DNA of 64,000 nt from Oceanobacillus arenosus (GTDB taxonomy: Bacteria; Bacillota; Bacilli; Bacillales; Amphibacillaceae). Under the pieces are notes generated by a model. That model worked only from the letters and a program-made list of their open reading frames with translations, did no database searches and was not told the DNA's origin. The stretch is from the NCBI RefSeq assembly GCF_003369575.1, contig NZ_PIOC01000003.1, positions 124,001-188,000 on the forward strand, read 5' to 3'. Positions 33,033 through 43,579 of this stretch are shown piece after piece. The stretch's first letter is position 1; each line of letters begins with the position of its first letter. The position numbers were made by a program, and so were the translations under genes.

Positions 33033-35626
33033 GACCAGCTCTCCCAGTTTCCATCTGGATCAATAGATGCAAGCCTAATCCAGCCATTTTGAACTTTTTG
33101 CTGGAATTCGGGAGTTTGATCCAACAATCTTTTGATATATTCTTTTGGTGCTTGAATAACCACTAATAAACGCAAGGGTTCGTGGTAGATCTCTGTATCG
33201 GACCACATCACAGACTGCCAAGGCAGTCCGGTTAAAAGATCACTGCTGTTTCCCTGCATGACTCCAATACCAGCTGTTACGGTTTGAGTCGTTTTATTTC
33301 CACTGCCATAATAATCAGGTGCCACCGTAGAAGCATAATACTGCAGGTTGATCCATTGGCAAACCGTTGCTGGCCCTTTGATAATATTAGTTAGTATATC
33401 CCCTCTACTGTCTTTTTCCCAATTATAATTTTGAAGAAAAACTCTTCCCTCTAGATTGGTTCCTTTTGTAAGTTCACGTTTCCCAATAATAAACGCAGCA
33501 TTACGGGCCAATCCCCATTCTGGTCGAACCTCACTCCAATCTTCACTGCGACGCATCGCTTCGTCCCTTGGGGTGGAATGCGAATCGATGCTTGGTAATT
33601 TAGGAATTCGTTTCGCATTTGCCTTCTCGCTAACTTTTGGCAAAATAGTTTGGATCTGATCAAAAGCTTTTTTCGCATGATTCGAAAGCTCTGGAACGTA
33701 AAGCCAGCGTATTTCATCAAGTGAAGTAATGTGCTCCGCTGCTGCAAACACCGTATCTTCTGGAATCGAAATACCATCTTTTCTTAAGTTTTGCCTTACC
33801 ATTGGAAGATTACATAACGTTGCCAATACCCGAGCATTGAATCCGCTTGAAGCACCACCACAAGCGCCACAGTCCAGTGATGATGCATATGGATTATTAA
33901 TACTATGACTTCCATGGCCACAAATTACCACCAATGGGGCAAAGCGCTCTGTAAGTCCCATTGTTTCCAAGGCTGTACGCACATAGTACACTTTCTCCTC
34001 ATCAGTAAATCCAATGGGCAGCTCATCACCGGAGTGGTGTTCATGATCTAGTGTGAACTCGGTCTCAGGTTTACTTAACCCTTTTTCTCTCAAACGTTGC
34101 AGGGCATAGCCAGTACGTCGTGGCAAAAAACTGCGTGCTAATGTTTGCAGCGTAAGCCATGGACCACTAATTTCTGGGAGCATTAAGCTGGATAGCAAAT
34201 TATGCTTCATCACTTGAAAGGTGGAGTTTGACAATCCAGCAGCTTGTTTCCGCCTAAGATACGGATTTAATTCGGACTCTGGTAGTGTTTCTTTTACCTT
34301 TAATTTTGGCTGATTCATTACAGGCAAAGAGTTATGGCTGTGGTTACTGCCAAGTTTACAGGTTTCCATTGGCAATCCAAAAAATCCCGCCGTCCCAAAT
34401 GTTTCAAAAGCACCTGCTTTTTCAAGCTCATTCCTGAAAGGCTCAGAACGTACATCAAGACAAAATGCCAATTGTGCTATCGTATCAGCTTCGTTATTTT
34501 GTCCTTCCTGATTTGTTATAACCTTCTCTTTTAAATTCGTTTCATACGTTTTCTCCCAGGCTTCAAGCCAAATCTTATGTTGGACAATCTCATCAAACCG
34601 ATAAGCGAGTGTTAACCGCGCTTTTTGTTCAGTAAACGAAATCTGTGACCATTCGTTTAATGGCATATCCCCCCAATCGGCCCATGATACAAGGAGTGTT
34701 TCAAGTAGTGCTTCATTCTCCTCATTTGGTAAAGGAAGGGATGGCTTGATTAAAATACATTCCATTGTTATTCGGACGGCCAGATATTGCATAAGCAACG
34801 ATTTATGATTTTTTGCTTTTTGGGAATGCCAAAGCATCATGCCTGCCCATCCTGGTAAAGCAAGTAAATGTGCTTCCAGATAGCCTTTTATATCCGAGTT
34901 AGGAACTTCTAGTATTTCCAATGCTTGCACCAACGCTTGATCCGCCTCTTTAGGCAACCCTTTCAGCTTTTTACGAATAGAACGATTCAAGGCGGGATCT
35001 TTTGGTACAAGTTTTCTCCATGCTTGATAGAAGCCTTCTTCACGAAGAGGCATGGACCACACTGCTTGTGACTCATCTAAGAACAACTTACACCACTTGA
35101 TCATATGACGGTCCAGTTCATCCGCTATCCTACTGTCGCCTAACTTTTCTAAGACTTGAGAATAGGCACGAACTGAATGGTTGCTGGCAATCTGTGGTAA
35201 CCAGTTGCTCAGTCTTTTACTCAAGGTTTTCCATTCCGTTCTATTTAAAGCTTTCGAAGGCTTCTTTTCTTGTAAAAGAAGGGACCAGCAGTATCGCTCT
35301 TGAACATCCTGTGGAATATCAAGAGATTGGCCATGAAGCCATTGCCCAAGAATTTCCCCAAGGAAGTTTAAATTAATCTCACCTTGGTTCCGGGCTGTAT
35401 GTATCATGGAATCACTTGGCATAATATTGATATTAGATAAATCCTTCAGGAAACGAGCTGTCTTTTCAAACGATTGGTTTTCCAGCCCGTCCCAAGGATT
35501 TCGTGCGGCAAACGTATGGATTGGACCATATGGAGCAATCACTTTACTCGCTGATTCAACCACTTTATTTATATCAAACTTAATACTTTCATAGACCTGT
35601 GCGTTCATTTCAAGTGTACTCTTCAA
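33029..35626 (-). CDS. dabA: DabA-like inorganic carbon transporter subunit (DUF2309, MpsB)
   Basis: An 865-residue cytosolic-side subunit of the DAB/Mps complex, which couples ion flow through DabB to vectorial hydration of CO2. The beta-carbonic-anhydrase-like zinc site is intact: Cys and Asp in FCLDVRSEPFR (about residue 388), His in CGHGSHSINNPY and Cys in LDCGACGGASSGFNAR. Length agrees with the family (about 800-900). It starts at a TTG overlapping the DabB stop codon (TTGA), with GGGGG nine bases upstream, so translation is coupled. The stop codon comes from the terminal bases of repeat copy C; the last residues are GNWESWS. It follows dabB and precedes mpsC. Confidence 0.93.
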   Translation of the reverse strand: MKSTLEMNAQVYESIKFDINKVVESASKVIAPYGPIHTFAARNPWDGLENQSFEKTARFLKDLSNINIMPSDSMIHTARNQGEINLNFLGEILGQWLHGQSLDIPQDVQERYCWSLLLQEKKPSKALNRTEWKTLSKRLSNWLPQIASNHSVRAYSQVLEKLGDSRIADELDRHMIKWCKLFLDESQAVWSMPLREEGFYQAWRKLVPKDPALNRSIRKKLKGLPKEADQALVQALEILEVPNSDIKGYLEAHLLALPGWAGMMLWHSQKAKNHKSLLMQYLAVRITMECILIKPSLPLPNEENEALLETLLVSWADWGDMPLNEWSQISFTEQKARLTLAYRFDEIVQHKIWLEAWEKTYETNLKEKVITNQEGQNNEADTIAQLAFCLDVRSEPFRNELEKAGAFETFGTAGFFGLPMETCKLGSNHSHNSLPVMNQPKLKVKETLPESELNPYLRRKQAAGLSNSTFQVMKHNLLSSLMLPEISGPWLTLQTLARSFLPRRTGYALQRLREKGLSKPETEFTLDHEHHSGDELPIGFTDEEKVYYVRTALETMGLTERFAPLVVICGHGSHSINNPYASSLDCGACGGASSGFNARVLATLCNLPMVRQNLRKDGISIPEDTVFAAAEHITSLDEIRWLYVPELSNHAKKAFDQIQTILPKVSEKANAKRIPKLPSIDSHSTPRDEAMRRSEDWSEVRPEWGLARNAAFIIGKRELTKGTNLEGRVFLQNYNWEKDSRGDILTNIIKGPATVCQWINLQYYASTVAPDYYGSGNKTTQTVTAGIGVMQGNSSDLLTGLPWQSVMWSDTEIYHEPLRLLVVIQAPKEYIKRLLDQTPEFQQKVQNGWIRLASIDPDGNWESWS

Positions 35627-37155
35627 CTGAATGGACCCCCTTTAGATAGAAAACGCGTCAAATAGTTAGGATGATTTTCCACCATTTTGTCGTTCGGTTC
35701 ACCTAATCGTACGAGCCATAGATACATTATGGCGTATCCTTTTGACGTACGATGATGAGCGAACCACATACCGATTACACTGCCAGCTAATAATACCAAC
35801 AGAAGCAAAATACTCCATGGAGTGATTGGTTGGGTAGTTAGATGAATGACTCCTCCTAATAAATCACCGAACGTTTTATGGATGATAATGAATAGGAATG
35901 CTGTAACCATGAATACGGATATACCGACAATGCGTCCAACGTGGCCATTTCTATAACTAACGAGTTGATTCCAAGCTAATGTCAGGGACCAGCCTAAAAT
36001 AACGGCACTTATTAAGTGATATCCTCCTTCTGGAGAGGTTAGCCAATAGCCAATTCCTGCCAGTACACCTAAAACAACACCCATCAATAACCCGCTAACA
36101 TTCAGTTTCTCTTTTCGAAAGGCTGGTTCGTGATAAGAAATGGCACTCCCGGCCTTTAAGAATAAAGTAGATTTGAAAAAACCATGTAATACAGCATGTG
36201 TAATCGCGGCTGAATAAGCACCTAATGCACATTGAATCAGCATAAATCCCATTTGCGCAATCGTTGAACCAACTAGCTGTCTTTTATAATCAACCTGAAC
36301 GAGCATTATTCCTGTTCCTATTAGGACAGAAATACTAGAAAGGATCAATAAAATTACCTGTGCAACATTTCCATCAAACAATGGTGCGAAAAGTGTTAAT
36401 AAAATCCCACCAGCATTCACGATTCCAGCATGCATCACAGCGGAAATTGGAGTTGGTGTTACAACTGAATTTAACAACCAGCGCTGGAATGGCCACTGGG
36501 CTGCCGGAATGATTACCGATGCAATTAAAAGCAGGTTGATCCCAAGTTTTTCCCATGAAGCTAGTTGGGAAAGATTGCCTTCCGTTAGTGCAATGGATAA
36601 CTGCCAGGTACCAGTAGCCTGTGTTACCCAGAGGATTGCCACAAATAAGAAAAGCCAGCTAAGTGCTAATACACGTCCACTTAATCGTGCAGCTTTTCTA
36701 GTAACCTCCCAATCTCGGTTCAGTTTAATAAGTATTGTCAATCCCAAAAGTGTCATACCCCAAAAGGCAAGCAATAAACGTAAATCATTACTAATCCAGG
36801 CAAGCGAATCTGCAATTGTTGTTAGGGTAAGCAACATAAAATACAGTCGATACCTGCGATCACCAAGTAAATAATTTATCGAATATCGCTGGACAATGAG
36901 ACCAATTGTCAGAACAAAGAATACTATAAGCCAAGATAGTCCATCAAAACGCCAAGGTCCTAAAATCACTCCCTCATTGTTTATAAAAAGCCCAATGAAA
37001 GCAATTATTGGTGGTAAAGCAAGAATACCTATATGAAATTTTATATATTTTAAAGGAACCTTTGGGTGCAACAGGAATATGGCACTAATGATAGCAAGTA
37101 ATAATGATATAAAAAATGCAATCTGATGTATTGGAAAATCTAATAAGTCTAGCAT
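35623..37155 (-). CDS. dabB: DabB-like membrane subunit (NuoL/NdhF-like, MpsA)
   Basis: A 510-residue integral membrane protein of the proton/sodium-conducting NuoL/Mrp family, with about 13-14 helices. The conserved antiporter-like core is present (PAAQWPFQRWLLNSVVTPTP, SAVMHAGIVNAGGILLT, LHGFFKSTLFLKAGSA) with the lysine and histidines of the ion path. It starts at ATG 37155 (MLDLLDFPIHQIAFFI), which has GGAGG seven bases upstream; the longer frame to 37218 would run through a terminator hairpin. It pairs with DabA to energise CO2/bicarbonate uptake. It is the first gene of the operon, preceded by a leader hairpin. Confidence 0.92.
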   Translation of the reverse strand: MLDLLDFPIHQIAFFISLLLAIISAIFLLHPKVPLKYIKFHIGILALPPIIAFIGLFINNEGVILGPWRFDGLSWLIVFFVLTIGLIVQRYSINYLLGDRRYRLYFMLLTLTTIADSLAWISNDLRLLLAFWGMTLLGLTILIKLNRDWEVTRKAARLSGRVLALSWLFLFVAILWVTQATGTWQLSIALTEGNLSQLASWEKLGINLLLIASVIIPAAQWPFQRWLLNSVVTPTPISAVMHAGIVNAGGILLTLFAPLFDGNVAQVILLILSSISVLIGTGIMLVQVDYKRQLVGSTIAQMGFMLIQCALGAYSAAITHAVLHGFFKSTLFLKAGSAISYHEPAFRKEKLNVSGLLMGVVLGVLAGIGYWLTSPEGGYHLISAVILGWSLTLAWNQLVSYRNGHVGRIVGISVFMVTAFLFIIIHKTFGDLLGGVIHLTTQPITPWSILLLLVLLAGSVIGMWFAHHRTSKGYAIMYLWLVRLGEPNDKMVENHPNYLTRFLSKGGPFS

Positions 37156-37189
37156 TTTATTGTCCTCCGTTAATATAGTTTCAATAGGA

Positions 37190-37260
37190 TAAACAAAAAA
37201 AGCCGACAATTTTAGCATACATAGTTTAAAAAACCATATATGGTGTAAAATTGTCGGCTT
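37190..37260 (-). terminator. Leader terminator / attenuator before dabB
   Basis: AAGCCGACAATTTTA (37200-37214) and TAAAATTGTCGGCTT (37246-37260) form a perfect 15-bp stem. On the reverse strand it ends in CTTTTTTTG, 35 bases before the dabB ATG. No gene on that strand lies upstream that would need a terminator. Confidence 0.75.
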
Positions 37261-37465
37261 ACTTTTAACTAACCTATATCCAAGTTTTTAAAAGTCTACC
37301 TATATAAAATTGAATGTAATATTTTTACATATTAAATAAAACCATTAATCTAGTAAACTTTCTTTTTCATTTAACCAAGTATTCGGTTGGCCTTACGCTA
37401 AAGAAATGTTATAAATAAAATAATACCCATTTTCTTTCATTCTGTCAATAATTGGTTCGGTGCCA

Positions 37466-37917
37466 GTGACAACTTTACTGCAACGAAAACATTGGAAGGT
37501 TCGTAGCAATTATATAAGGCTTCAAAGAGTTCTGGATCAGTAAAAAGTGAAGCTAAAGCATCAAGTACAGCATCAATCAGTGACATTGAGGAAGTTACAT
37601 TATATTATATTTATAAACTGGTCGAAGCTATTAATGCAAATGATTACGAGATTGTCCGTCCATATATTAAGGATGGAAGTGCACTAAATGATATGCAAGA
37701 AGAACTCGTTGATCGATTAAATGAATGTGGAATGACACAAAAGGTAATTGACGCCTCCATATTCAACATAGAAGAAAAAGATAATCAATGGATCGTAACA
37801 ACGAATGAAACTATCAAGCTAATTTATAAAAGCGGCGAAGAAGAAACAAAGGGTTATTCTTGGGATTACACAGTCGAGCAAAGCGAAGATGGTACTGTTC
37901 TAGTAGATATGGAATAA
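37466..37917 (+). pseudogene. C-terminal remnant of a TcaA/YvbJ-like protein
   Basis: The forward frame reads SDNFTATKTLEGS, a stop, then KASKSSGSVKSEAKASSTAS and EEVTLYYIYKLVEAINANDY, followed by DMQEELVDRLNECGMTQKVI and the end SWDYTVEQSEDGTVLVDME. The last 100 residues look like the NTF2-like C-terminal domain of membrane-anchored TcaA/YvbJ proteins. The zinc-ribbon and membrane part are absent and an in-frame stop breaks the rest. ATG 37693 opens 74 codons but has no RBS. It is most likely a relic. Confidence 0.55.
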
Positions 37918-37928
37918 GGAAAGTGAAT

Positions 37929-37966
37929 AATCGTGACCATCCGTCAGAGTGGGTGGTCACGATTTT
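37929..37966 (+). terminator. Terminator after the TcaA-like remnant
   Basis: ATCGTGACCATCC pairs with GGTGGTCACGAT, followed by TTTTTG. Confidence 0.85.
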
Positions 37967-38586
37967 TGTATCCGTTATACTCGATTACTTCCGGAAATTC
38001 CCGTTAAATCTTCGTATTATACTGATCCAGGGGTACTCGAAGCAAGGTCACTGGATTAAATAGTATTGAATATTTATATGTTTTATAATGCTCACGAAAG
38101 TTACAGTTTGTGGAACTTTATGAGATTTCAAGAATGAAGATATTGTTTGAAAAGCAGGGGGAATTGGACCCATAGTATTCCTTCTTACTTATATTTGGCA
38201 AGATAACAGAAGGTTTATTAAATATCAGTTACGTTACAATTTAACCCATTTGTTGATTTACTGAATTCAGAGTATTAGCTGATTTTGATGGTAGAATATC
38301 ACTATTACCTTGATTAATTGGACTACTAATTTCATATCTGTTACTGTAGGCCTATCTGTACTCTGTTCCAACTATAAATCAATTTAATTCAAACCATCTT
38401 TCAAATTTAGAGTTCCACACCCTTTTAAATAGTGTCTATTTGTTCATTGTGGTCGTCGTATATTCTTCCACATCCACTCATGTAAAATCTGATTCACATT
38501 CCACATAAACAAACCACACCCCGAATTGTTAATCCCCCTAACAATTGAAGGTGCAGTTCCCTAAACTCTATTTCTACATTATTACC
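37967..38586. other. Intergenic stretch, no gene seen
   Basis: About 600 bases without a supported frame. Near the right end AATTGTTA / TAACAATT (38524-38531/38539-38546) form a small hairpin next to CAATTGAAGGTGCAGTT. That string matches one arm of the locus 1 terminator at 3281-3297. Confidence 0.55.
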
Positions 38587-41500
38587 CTACCACGGCAACA
38601 GCTTTCTTAACGCATTCTCAACATCTTTATTTACAGCCACTTCTCCACCAAAGATGGATAGGCTATCAGCTTTTTGTTTCTTAATATAGTTTGATAGTGT
38701 AGCTGGAACTTGGTTATGAACGAGTAAGATTGTACTGTCATCCTTCGCTGCAAGTACTGCTCCAGTCAATGCATCCGCATAGTTTTTACCTGTTGCTACA
38801 TACAAGTGCTTGCTTGCTACTCCGAAATATTCAGAGATTGCAATATTTGTGTCATAGCGGCTGTGACCACTTAATCGAGTAGTTTTCGGAAGCTGTTTTT
38901 CAACATTCTTCGATACTGCAACTTCTCCACCAACTACAATTGTTTCCTTTGCACCAAGCTGTTTGATTTTAGCTTTGGTTGCATCTGGAAGCTTATTCGA
39001 TTGTGTTAATAGAATTGGCAGACCATTCTTCGCAGCATGTGATGCTACCGACAATGCATCTGGGAAATCCATTCCATTTGCTACTACTACTTTACTAGTG
39101 CCCTTAGGTGCTACTTCAGCAGCAATTAATGCAGCTGTATCGAATCGTGAATGCCCAGAAATCCGTCGTACGTTAAGCCCAGATTTTTCCAGCGCATTTG
39201 AAACATTCTTACTTACAGCTACCTCTCCACCTAAAATCACGATATTTTTAGCACCGAGCCTCTTAATCTCTGTGAGTGTATTATCCCAGAGTTTATTACC
39301 AGGTGTCATTAGAATTGGAGCTTCTAACTTATGCGCAAGTGGTACACCTGCTAATGCATCGGCAAAATTATCTCCACGTGTGACAATTACCGTATTTGCA
39401 GATGTCCAGCCCCGCTCGCTAATTTCGATTGCTGTGTCATATCTGGAATACCCAGATATACGATCTAGCTGTGCTTGAACAACTACTTTCGTCACTTGAC
39501 TCACATTTCCCGCTTTATCTGTCGCTGTTACAACTATTTCCATACCTGCTGTTTGCTTGGCAATTTTTATTTCAAATGTGCCATCCGCTTTTGCAGTCGC
39601 AGTTCCAATTTCTTTCCCGGATACTTTCGCTATAACTGTTGAACCGGATTCTGCTTTCCCTGTTAGTACCGTTGATTGATCAGTTACCACATCAACTACT
39701 GGGGCTTTTGGTACTGTTTTATCCGCTACAACCACTTTCGCCGCCTGACTCACATTTCCTGCTTTATCTGTCGCTGTTACTGTTATTTCATTTTTACCAT
39801 TTTTAAGTGTGATTGATTTTGAATAATGTCCATTTGATACAGTTGCTGCCTGACCATTTACTTTAACAGAATCGAGATGATCGTCTGAAACAATTCCTCC
39901 AATCGTCACTGTTTCCTTATTCGTTTCAAAACCATCTTGAGGATTGTCGATTGTTAATACAGGTGCATGTGTATCCAATGTAATGTTAACTGGTGCTGAG
40001 TTAATTTTGTTTGATACTGCTTTAATTTCATTTTGTCCTTCTTTTAGCTTCGTTGGAATAGAAAAATTACCATTTCCATCAGCCATCGCAGTCTCAGCCT
40101 TTACACCATTATTCATTAATTGAACGGTTGCTCCAGCACTTGTCTTTCCCTTAACTGTTATATCTGCCTTATTTGTTAATAGTCCATCTGCTGGAGAAGT
40201 AATAACGGATGGTGCTTCTGATTCATAATCGATACGTACACGAATCATTGCATTTCCTTCTTCAATCGGAGTCGATACGAAATCTCCTCCTAAGTAATCA
40301 TACGTTCTTCCCCAATTATAGCCATTGTCATCTATTGCTAATCCAGGCGCATTTTCAAAAGGCGATGTTTGCACATATACCATATAAAAATCGCCGTCTA
40401 CTTTAATATTCTGATCCCGTAAATCAACAACTGTCCATTCAGCTGAACTTCTTTTTGCTGTTGCGTTGATTGGACCAGCAAGCTTTTTACCTGGGAATCC
40501 ATTTGGACCTGTCGCATCCCATACTTCCACCGCAAATGCTGTACCACCTGGGTATGGCCAGTAGGAGTCATAGAATTGGAAAACACCTTCTGTTATAATT
40601 GCCGAATCTTTACCCGGTGCCAATGACATTTTCACTGCCCAGCCGTTTCCTGCATCATAGAATGCACGAGCATCTTCAATTGTTCCATCATCATAACCGA
40701 TTTCTCCACCTGGTACAGTGTAAACTGGCTCAAGCTCAACATTTAATTCTCTATTTCCTTTAATTGAAACTTTTATCTCCTGATCATGGAATCCAGGTGC
40801 CATTACTTTTAATGTGTATGTGCCATCATATCCAGTAAGGCTATATTTACCATTGGCATCCGTTTGAATTGGTTCGACGTTTGCATCTTCCACAAGTAGA
40901 AGGGTTGCACCTTCTATTGCTTCATCCGTTCTCTGGTTTGTTACTTTTCCAGAAACCGTTCCCTTTGGATTCTCTGCTAATGCGAAATTTGCCTTAACCG
41001 TTTGATTCTTTTCAATTGTTACTGATTGTGCTTTCGATTGATATCCATAAGCCTCTGCCATAACAGTATATTTTCCTGGTTTATGTGGCAAAGAATAGGT
41101 TCCATCAGCTGGATTCGTATTTACAGAACTGCCAGTTTCAACGACGTTAATCGTTGCACTTAAAGGTTGAGCGTTATTGCCTTCTTTTGTTACTTTTCCT
41201 TCAATTTTGCTATAATTTACAGCCACTTTAGAAACTGCTTCAAATGCGTTAATTAGTCCGTATCCAAATCCATTATTTGGTGAATTCGGATATACTGCAT
41301 TTGTTAATGGTGTTGCTGTATCCTTGATAGCCTGTTCAATTTCATCAACGCTTAGCCTATTATCAGCGGATAATATTAACGCTACGACACCCGATACGGC
41401 AGGACCTGCCATCGATGTCCCATTCCATCCGCTTTCATATCTCCCGCCAGGTACAGATGATCTAATATTTACTCCTGGGGCCGATATATCTGGTTTGATT

Positions 41501-42735
41501 TCATCATATGGTGCGGGGCCAGTTGATGAAAAGGATGCTAAATTATTATTGTAGTCAACTGCTCCGGTTGCAAATGATTCCGGATAGTTTGCAGGTACAG
41601 CAATCGTTCCAGGTCCTTCATTACCAGCTGAGAACTCTGGAAAAATCCCTGCTGCTCTCCATGCAATAACAGCTTCCCGGTACCACTCATTAAATCCTGC
41701 ACTGCCGCTCCATGAATTATTCACAATGTCTGGAGCCTTACTTACATCCCCTCCTGGAGCCAATACCCACTCGGCAGCCCGTAAAGCTTCTGTTGAAGAC
41801 CCTGAACCATTAACATTCAGCATTTTCACACCAATCCACTGTGCACCAGGTGCTACTCCAATCTTGTTCGATCCGTCTGGCTCACTGCCTAGAATTGTTC
41901 CAGTCACATGTGTTCCATGTTGGTTATCGTCATATGGTACAGACCTGCCTGCAGTTGCATCATACCAGCTGTATCTGTGGTCAACATCTCCTGTTTCTGG
42001 ATTGTATCCGCGATATTTTCCTTTTAATGCTGGATGATTCCAGTCAACACCAGAATCAAGAACAGCAACAACGACACCTGAACCATCAATTCCCATATTC
42101 CAAACATCTGGGGCACCAACGTGTGACACATTCTGTTCAACCCCATCGCTATTCGCAATTGAAGCTACCGACTCTACTTTATCAACGGAATTCAATTGAA
42201 TGCGTTCATTCGGTAAGATTGCTTCAACTTCTTCAAAGCTTGCTACTTTTTCTGCAACCTCTTTCGTCGCTAAAACTGCTATCCCATTTACAATATGAAA
42301 AGATTGAATATCTTCCGCATTCCCTTTTTCAACTTCCTGTTCAAGATATTCATTTACATTCTGCTGCGATTTCTGTGCAGTTGCTTTTAATTCAGAAATG
42401 ACGGCAGAACGCTGTGCATATTCCTGTTTAAATGCAGATAAACTTGCTTTTTTTGCACTTTCTTTTGCTTCTTTGGCAACCTTTTGTGCGTCTGCCTTTT
42501 CCTTAAATTTAATGATAAAGGATACTTTATTATTATCCTCGAATACACTTGCTAACTGCTTACTTACTTTTGCTTCTACTACCTCTTTGTTATCATTTAA
42601 CGAAGAATATAATTCACTGGTTGATTGTGATTGTGCGTGTACCAAACCAGGTGTGATTAATGAAAATATCATTAAAAATGATAACAAGATACTATATGTA
42701 CGTATACTCCATTGTTTAAGCTTTGCTTTACTCAA
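38587..42735 (-). CDS. Large secreted subtilisin-like protease with cell-wall-binding repeats (bacillopeptidase F-like)
   Basis: A 1382-residue exported protease. Its parts in order are: signal peptide (to about VHAQ, residue 35), I9-type propeptide (FIIKFKEKADAQKVAKEAKE), S8 domain with Asp in VLDSGVDWNHP, His in NQHGTHVTG and Ser in NGTSMAGPAVSG, then carboxypeptidase-regulatory-like repeats (YSLPHKPGKYTVMAEAYGYQ, YSLTGYDGTYTLKVMAPGFH). A jelly-roll-like segment, several Ig-like repeats (ATDKAGNVSQAAKVVV appears twice) and three C-terminal cell-wall-binding type 2 repeats follow (ISGYSRYDTAIEISERGW, ISGHSRFDTAALIAAE, LSGHSRYDTNIAISE). It should act on the cell surface. It is monocistronic. 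The domain string is consistent with Bpr/Vpr-like enzymes. Confidence 0.92.
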   Translation of the reverse strand: MSKAKLKQWSIRTYSILLSFLMIFSLITPGLVHAQSQSTSELYSSLNDNKEVVEAKVSKQLASVFEDNNKVSFIIKFKEKADAQKVAKEAKESAKKASLSAFKQEYAQRSAVISELKATAQKSQQNVNEYLEQEVEKGNAEDIQSFHIVNGIAVLATKEVAEKVASFEEVEAILPNERIQLNSVDKVESVASIANSDGVEQNVSHVGAPDVWNMGIDGSGVVVAVLDSGVDWNHPALKGKYRGYNPETGDVDHRYSWYDATAGRSVPYDDNQHGTHVTGTILGSEPDGSNKIGVAPGAQWIGVKMLNVNGSGSSTEALRAAEWVLAPGGDVSKAPDIVNNSWSGSAGFNEWYREAVIAWRAAGIFPEFSAGNEGPGTIAVPANYPESFATGAVDYNNNLASFSSTGPAPYDEIKPDISAPGVNIRSSVPGGRYESGWNGTSMAGPAVSGVVALILSADNRLSVDEIEQAIKDTATPLTNAVYPNSPNNGFGYGLINAFEAVSKVAVNYSKIEGKVTKEGNNAQPLSATINVVETGSSVNTNPADGTYSLPHKPGKYTVMAEAYGYQSKAQSVTIEKNQTVKANFALAENPKGTVSGKVTNQRTDEAIEGATLLLVEDANVEPIQTDANGKYSLTGYDGTYTLKVMAPGFHDQEIKVSIKGNRELNVELEPVYTVPGGEIGYDDGTIEDARAFYDAGNGWAVKMSLAPGKDSAIITEGVFQFYDSYWPYPGGTAFAVEVWDATGPNGFPGKKLAGPINATAKRSSAEWTVVDLRDQNIKVDGDFYMVYVQTSPFENAPGLAIDDNGYNWGRTYDYLGGDFVSTPIEEGNAMIRVRIDYESEAPSVITSPADGLLTNKADITVKGKTSAGATVQLMNNGVKAETAMADGNGNFSIPTKLKEGQNEIKAVSNKINSAPVNITLDTHAPVLTIDNPQDGFETNKETVTIGGIVSDDHLDSVKVNGQAATVSNGHYSKSITLKNGKNEITVTATDKAGNVSQAAKVVVADKTVPKAPVVDVVTDQSTVLTGKAESGSTVIAKVSGKEIGTATAKADGTFEIKIAKQTAGMEIVVTATDKAGNVSQVTKVVVQAQLDRISGYSRYDTAIEISERGWTSANTVIVTRGDNFADALAGVPLAHKLEAPILMTPGNKLWDNTLTEIKRLGAKNIVILGGEVAVSKNVSNALEKSGLNVRRISGHSRFDTAALIAAEVAPKGTSKVVVANGMDFPDALSVASHAAKNGLPILLTQSNKLPDATKAKIKQLGAKETIVVGGEVAVSKNVEKQLPKTTRLSGHSRYDTNIAISEYFGVASKHLYVATGKNYADALTGAVLAAKDDSTILLVHNQVPATLSNYIKKQKADSLSIFGGEVAVNKDVENALRKLLPW

Positions 42736-43130
42736 CTTTATTCCCCCTGCTCTTATTTGTTGTAAACTTCAATAAAAACTAAATCCCCCGTTCATGTGAA
42801 TCATGTAATTTTTTGGCAATCATGATTATGTACCTCGAATTCTAACTCTATCGAATACAAAAAGAATTGATAGAGTTACTGAATAACTTGAAGTAATCTT
42901 TTTAACCTTATTGGATTTTTATAAAAAATTACAATAATATCATACTATATATCTATCTTTTTAGAAATATATACTACTTAAGAATTACTTTTTCTTTAAA
43001 TTGGAATTATTAGATTAGAGGGTAGATCGAGTGTTGAATTGTAATATTTACCTAATAATGTCGGTAAAAGTTAAATATCTTGACGGTCTGTAATGATTTT
43101 AGTCAGGAAACCCACAGTCAAATTAGTTCG
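42736..43130. other. Intergenic stretch, no gene seen
   Basis: AT-rich upstream region of the large protease. No clear promoter or hairpin was identified. Confidence 0.5.
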
Positions 43131-43475
43131 AGGGTATTTTCCTTCCTATACTAAAAGCCTTTTTATAGATACAATCGAAATAACAGAGATGAAAAAGGCT
43201 ATTTTAGGCTGGTTCGGATTTTAATTTATATAGAATACAAATCTGCTATTCTTTATATTTTCTTTCATTTGAAGGTCAAGCGATTTGTCCATGGTCTTTT
43301 CCCACTAAATAAAGAAATACCCACATTTATCCTTCACAAAGTAGAACAAATGTCTCGTATTTAACTTATAAAATTTTTGTTTTAACAAGTTTTATGTCGA
43401 TTTTTAATTAAAGTTTCTTATTTTACACCCCCTTTTGTAATTTGCTTCGACTGTAAGTATAAAGAAGTTCATTTA
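43131..43475 (+). repeat. Duplicated leader of sigma factor, copy 2
   Basis: It parallels 21945-22290: ATACAATCGAAATAACAG at 43170 on the opposite-facing element, then TGTCGATTTTTA, then CACCCCC (43426-43432) and CGACTGTA (43448-43455) followed by GTATAAAGAAGTTC. Both promoter-like elements survive although the gene is dead. Confidence 0.7.
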
Positions 43476-43579
43476 GCAGGTAGAGAAGTATATATACTTC
43501 CTCACCGCAACTTTATACCTAGTGCTGCCACCTAAACATCATTACAACAACTAAGCTTTCTTAAAAGGAGTGACTATTA

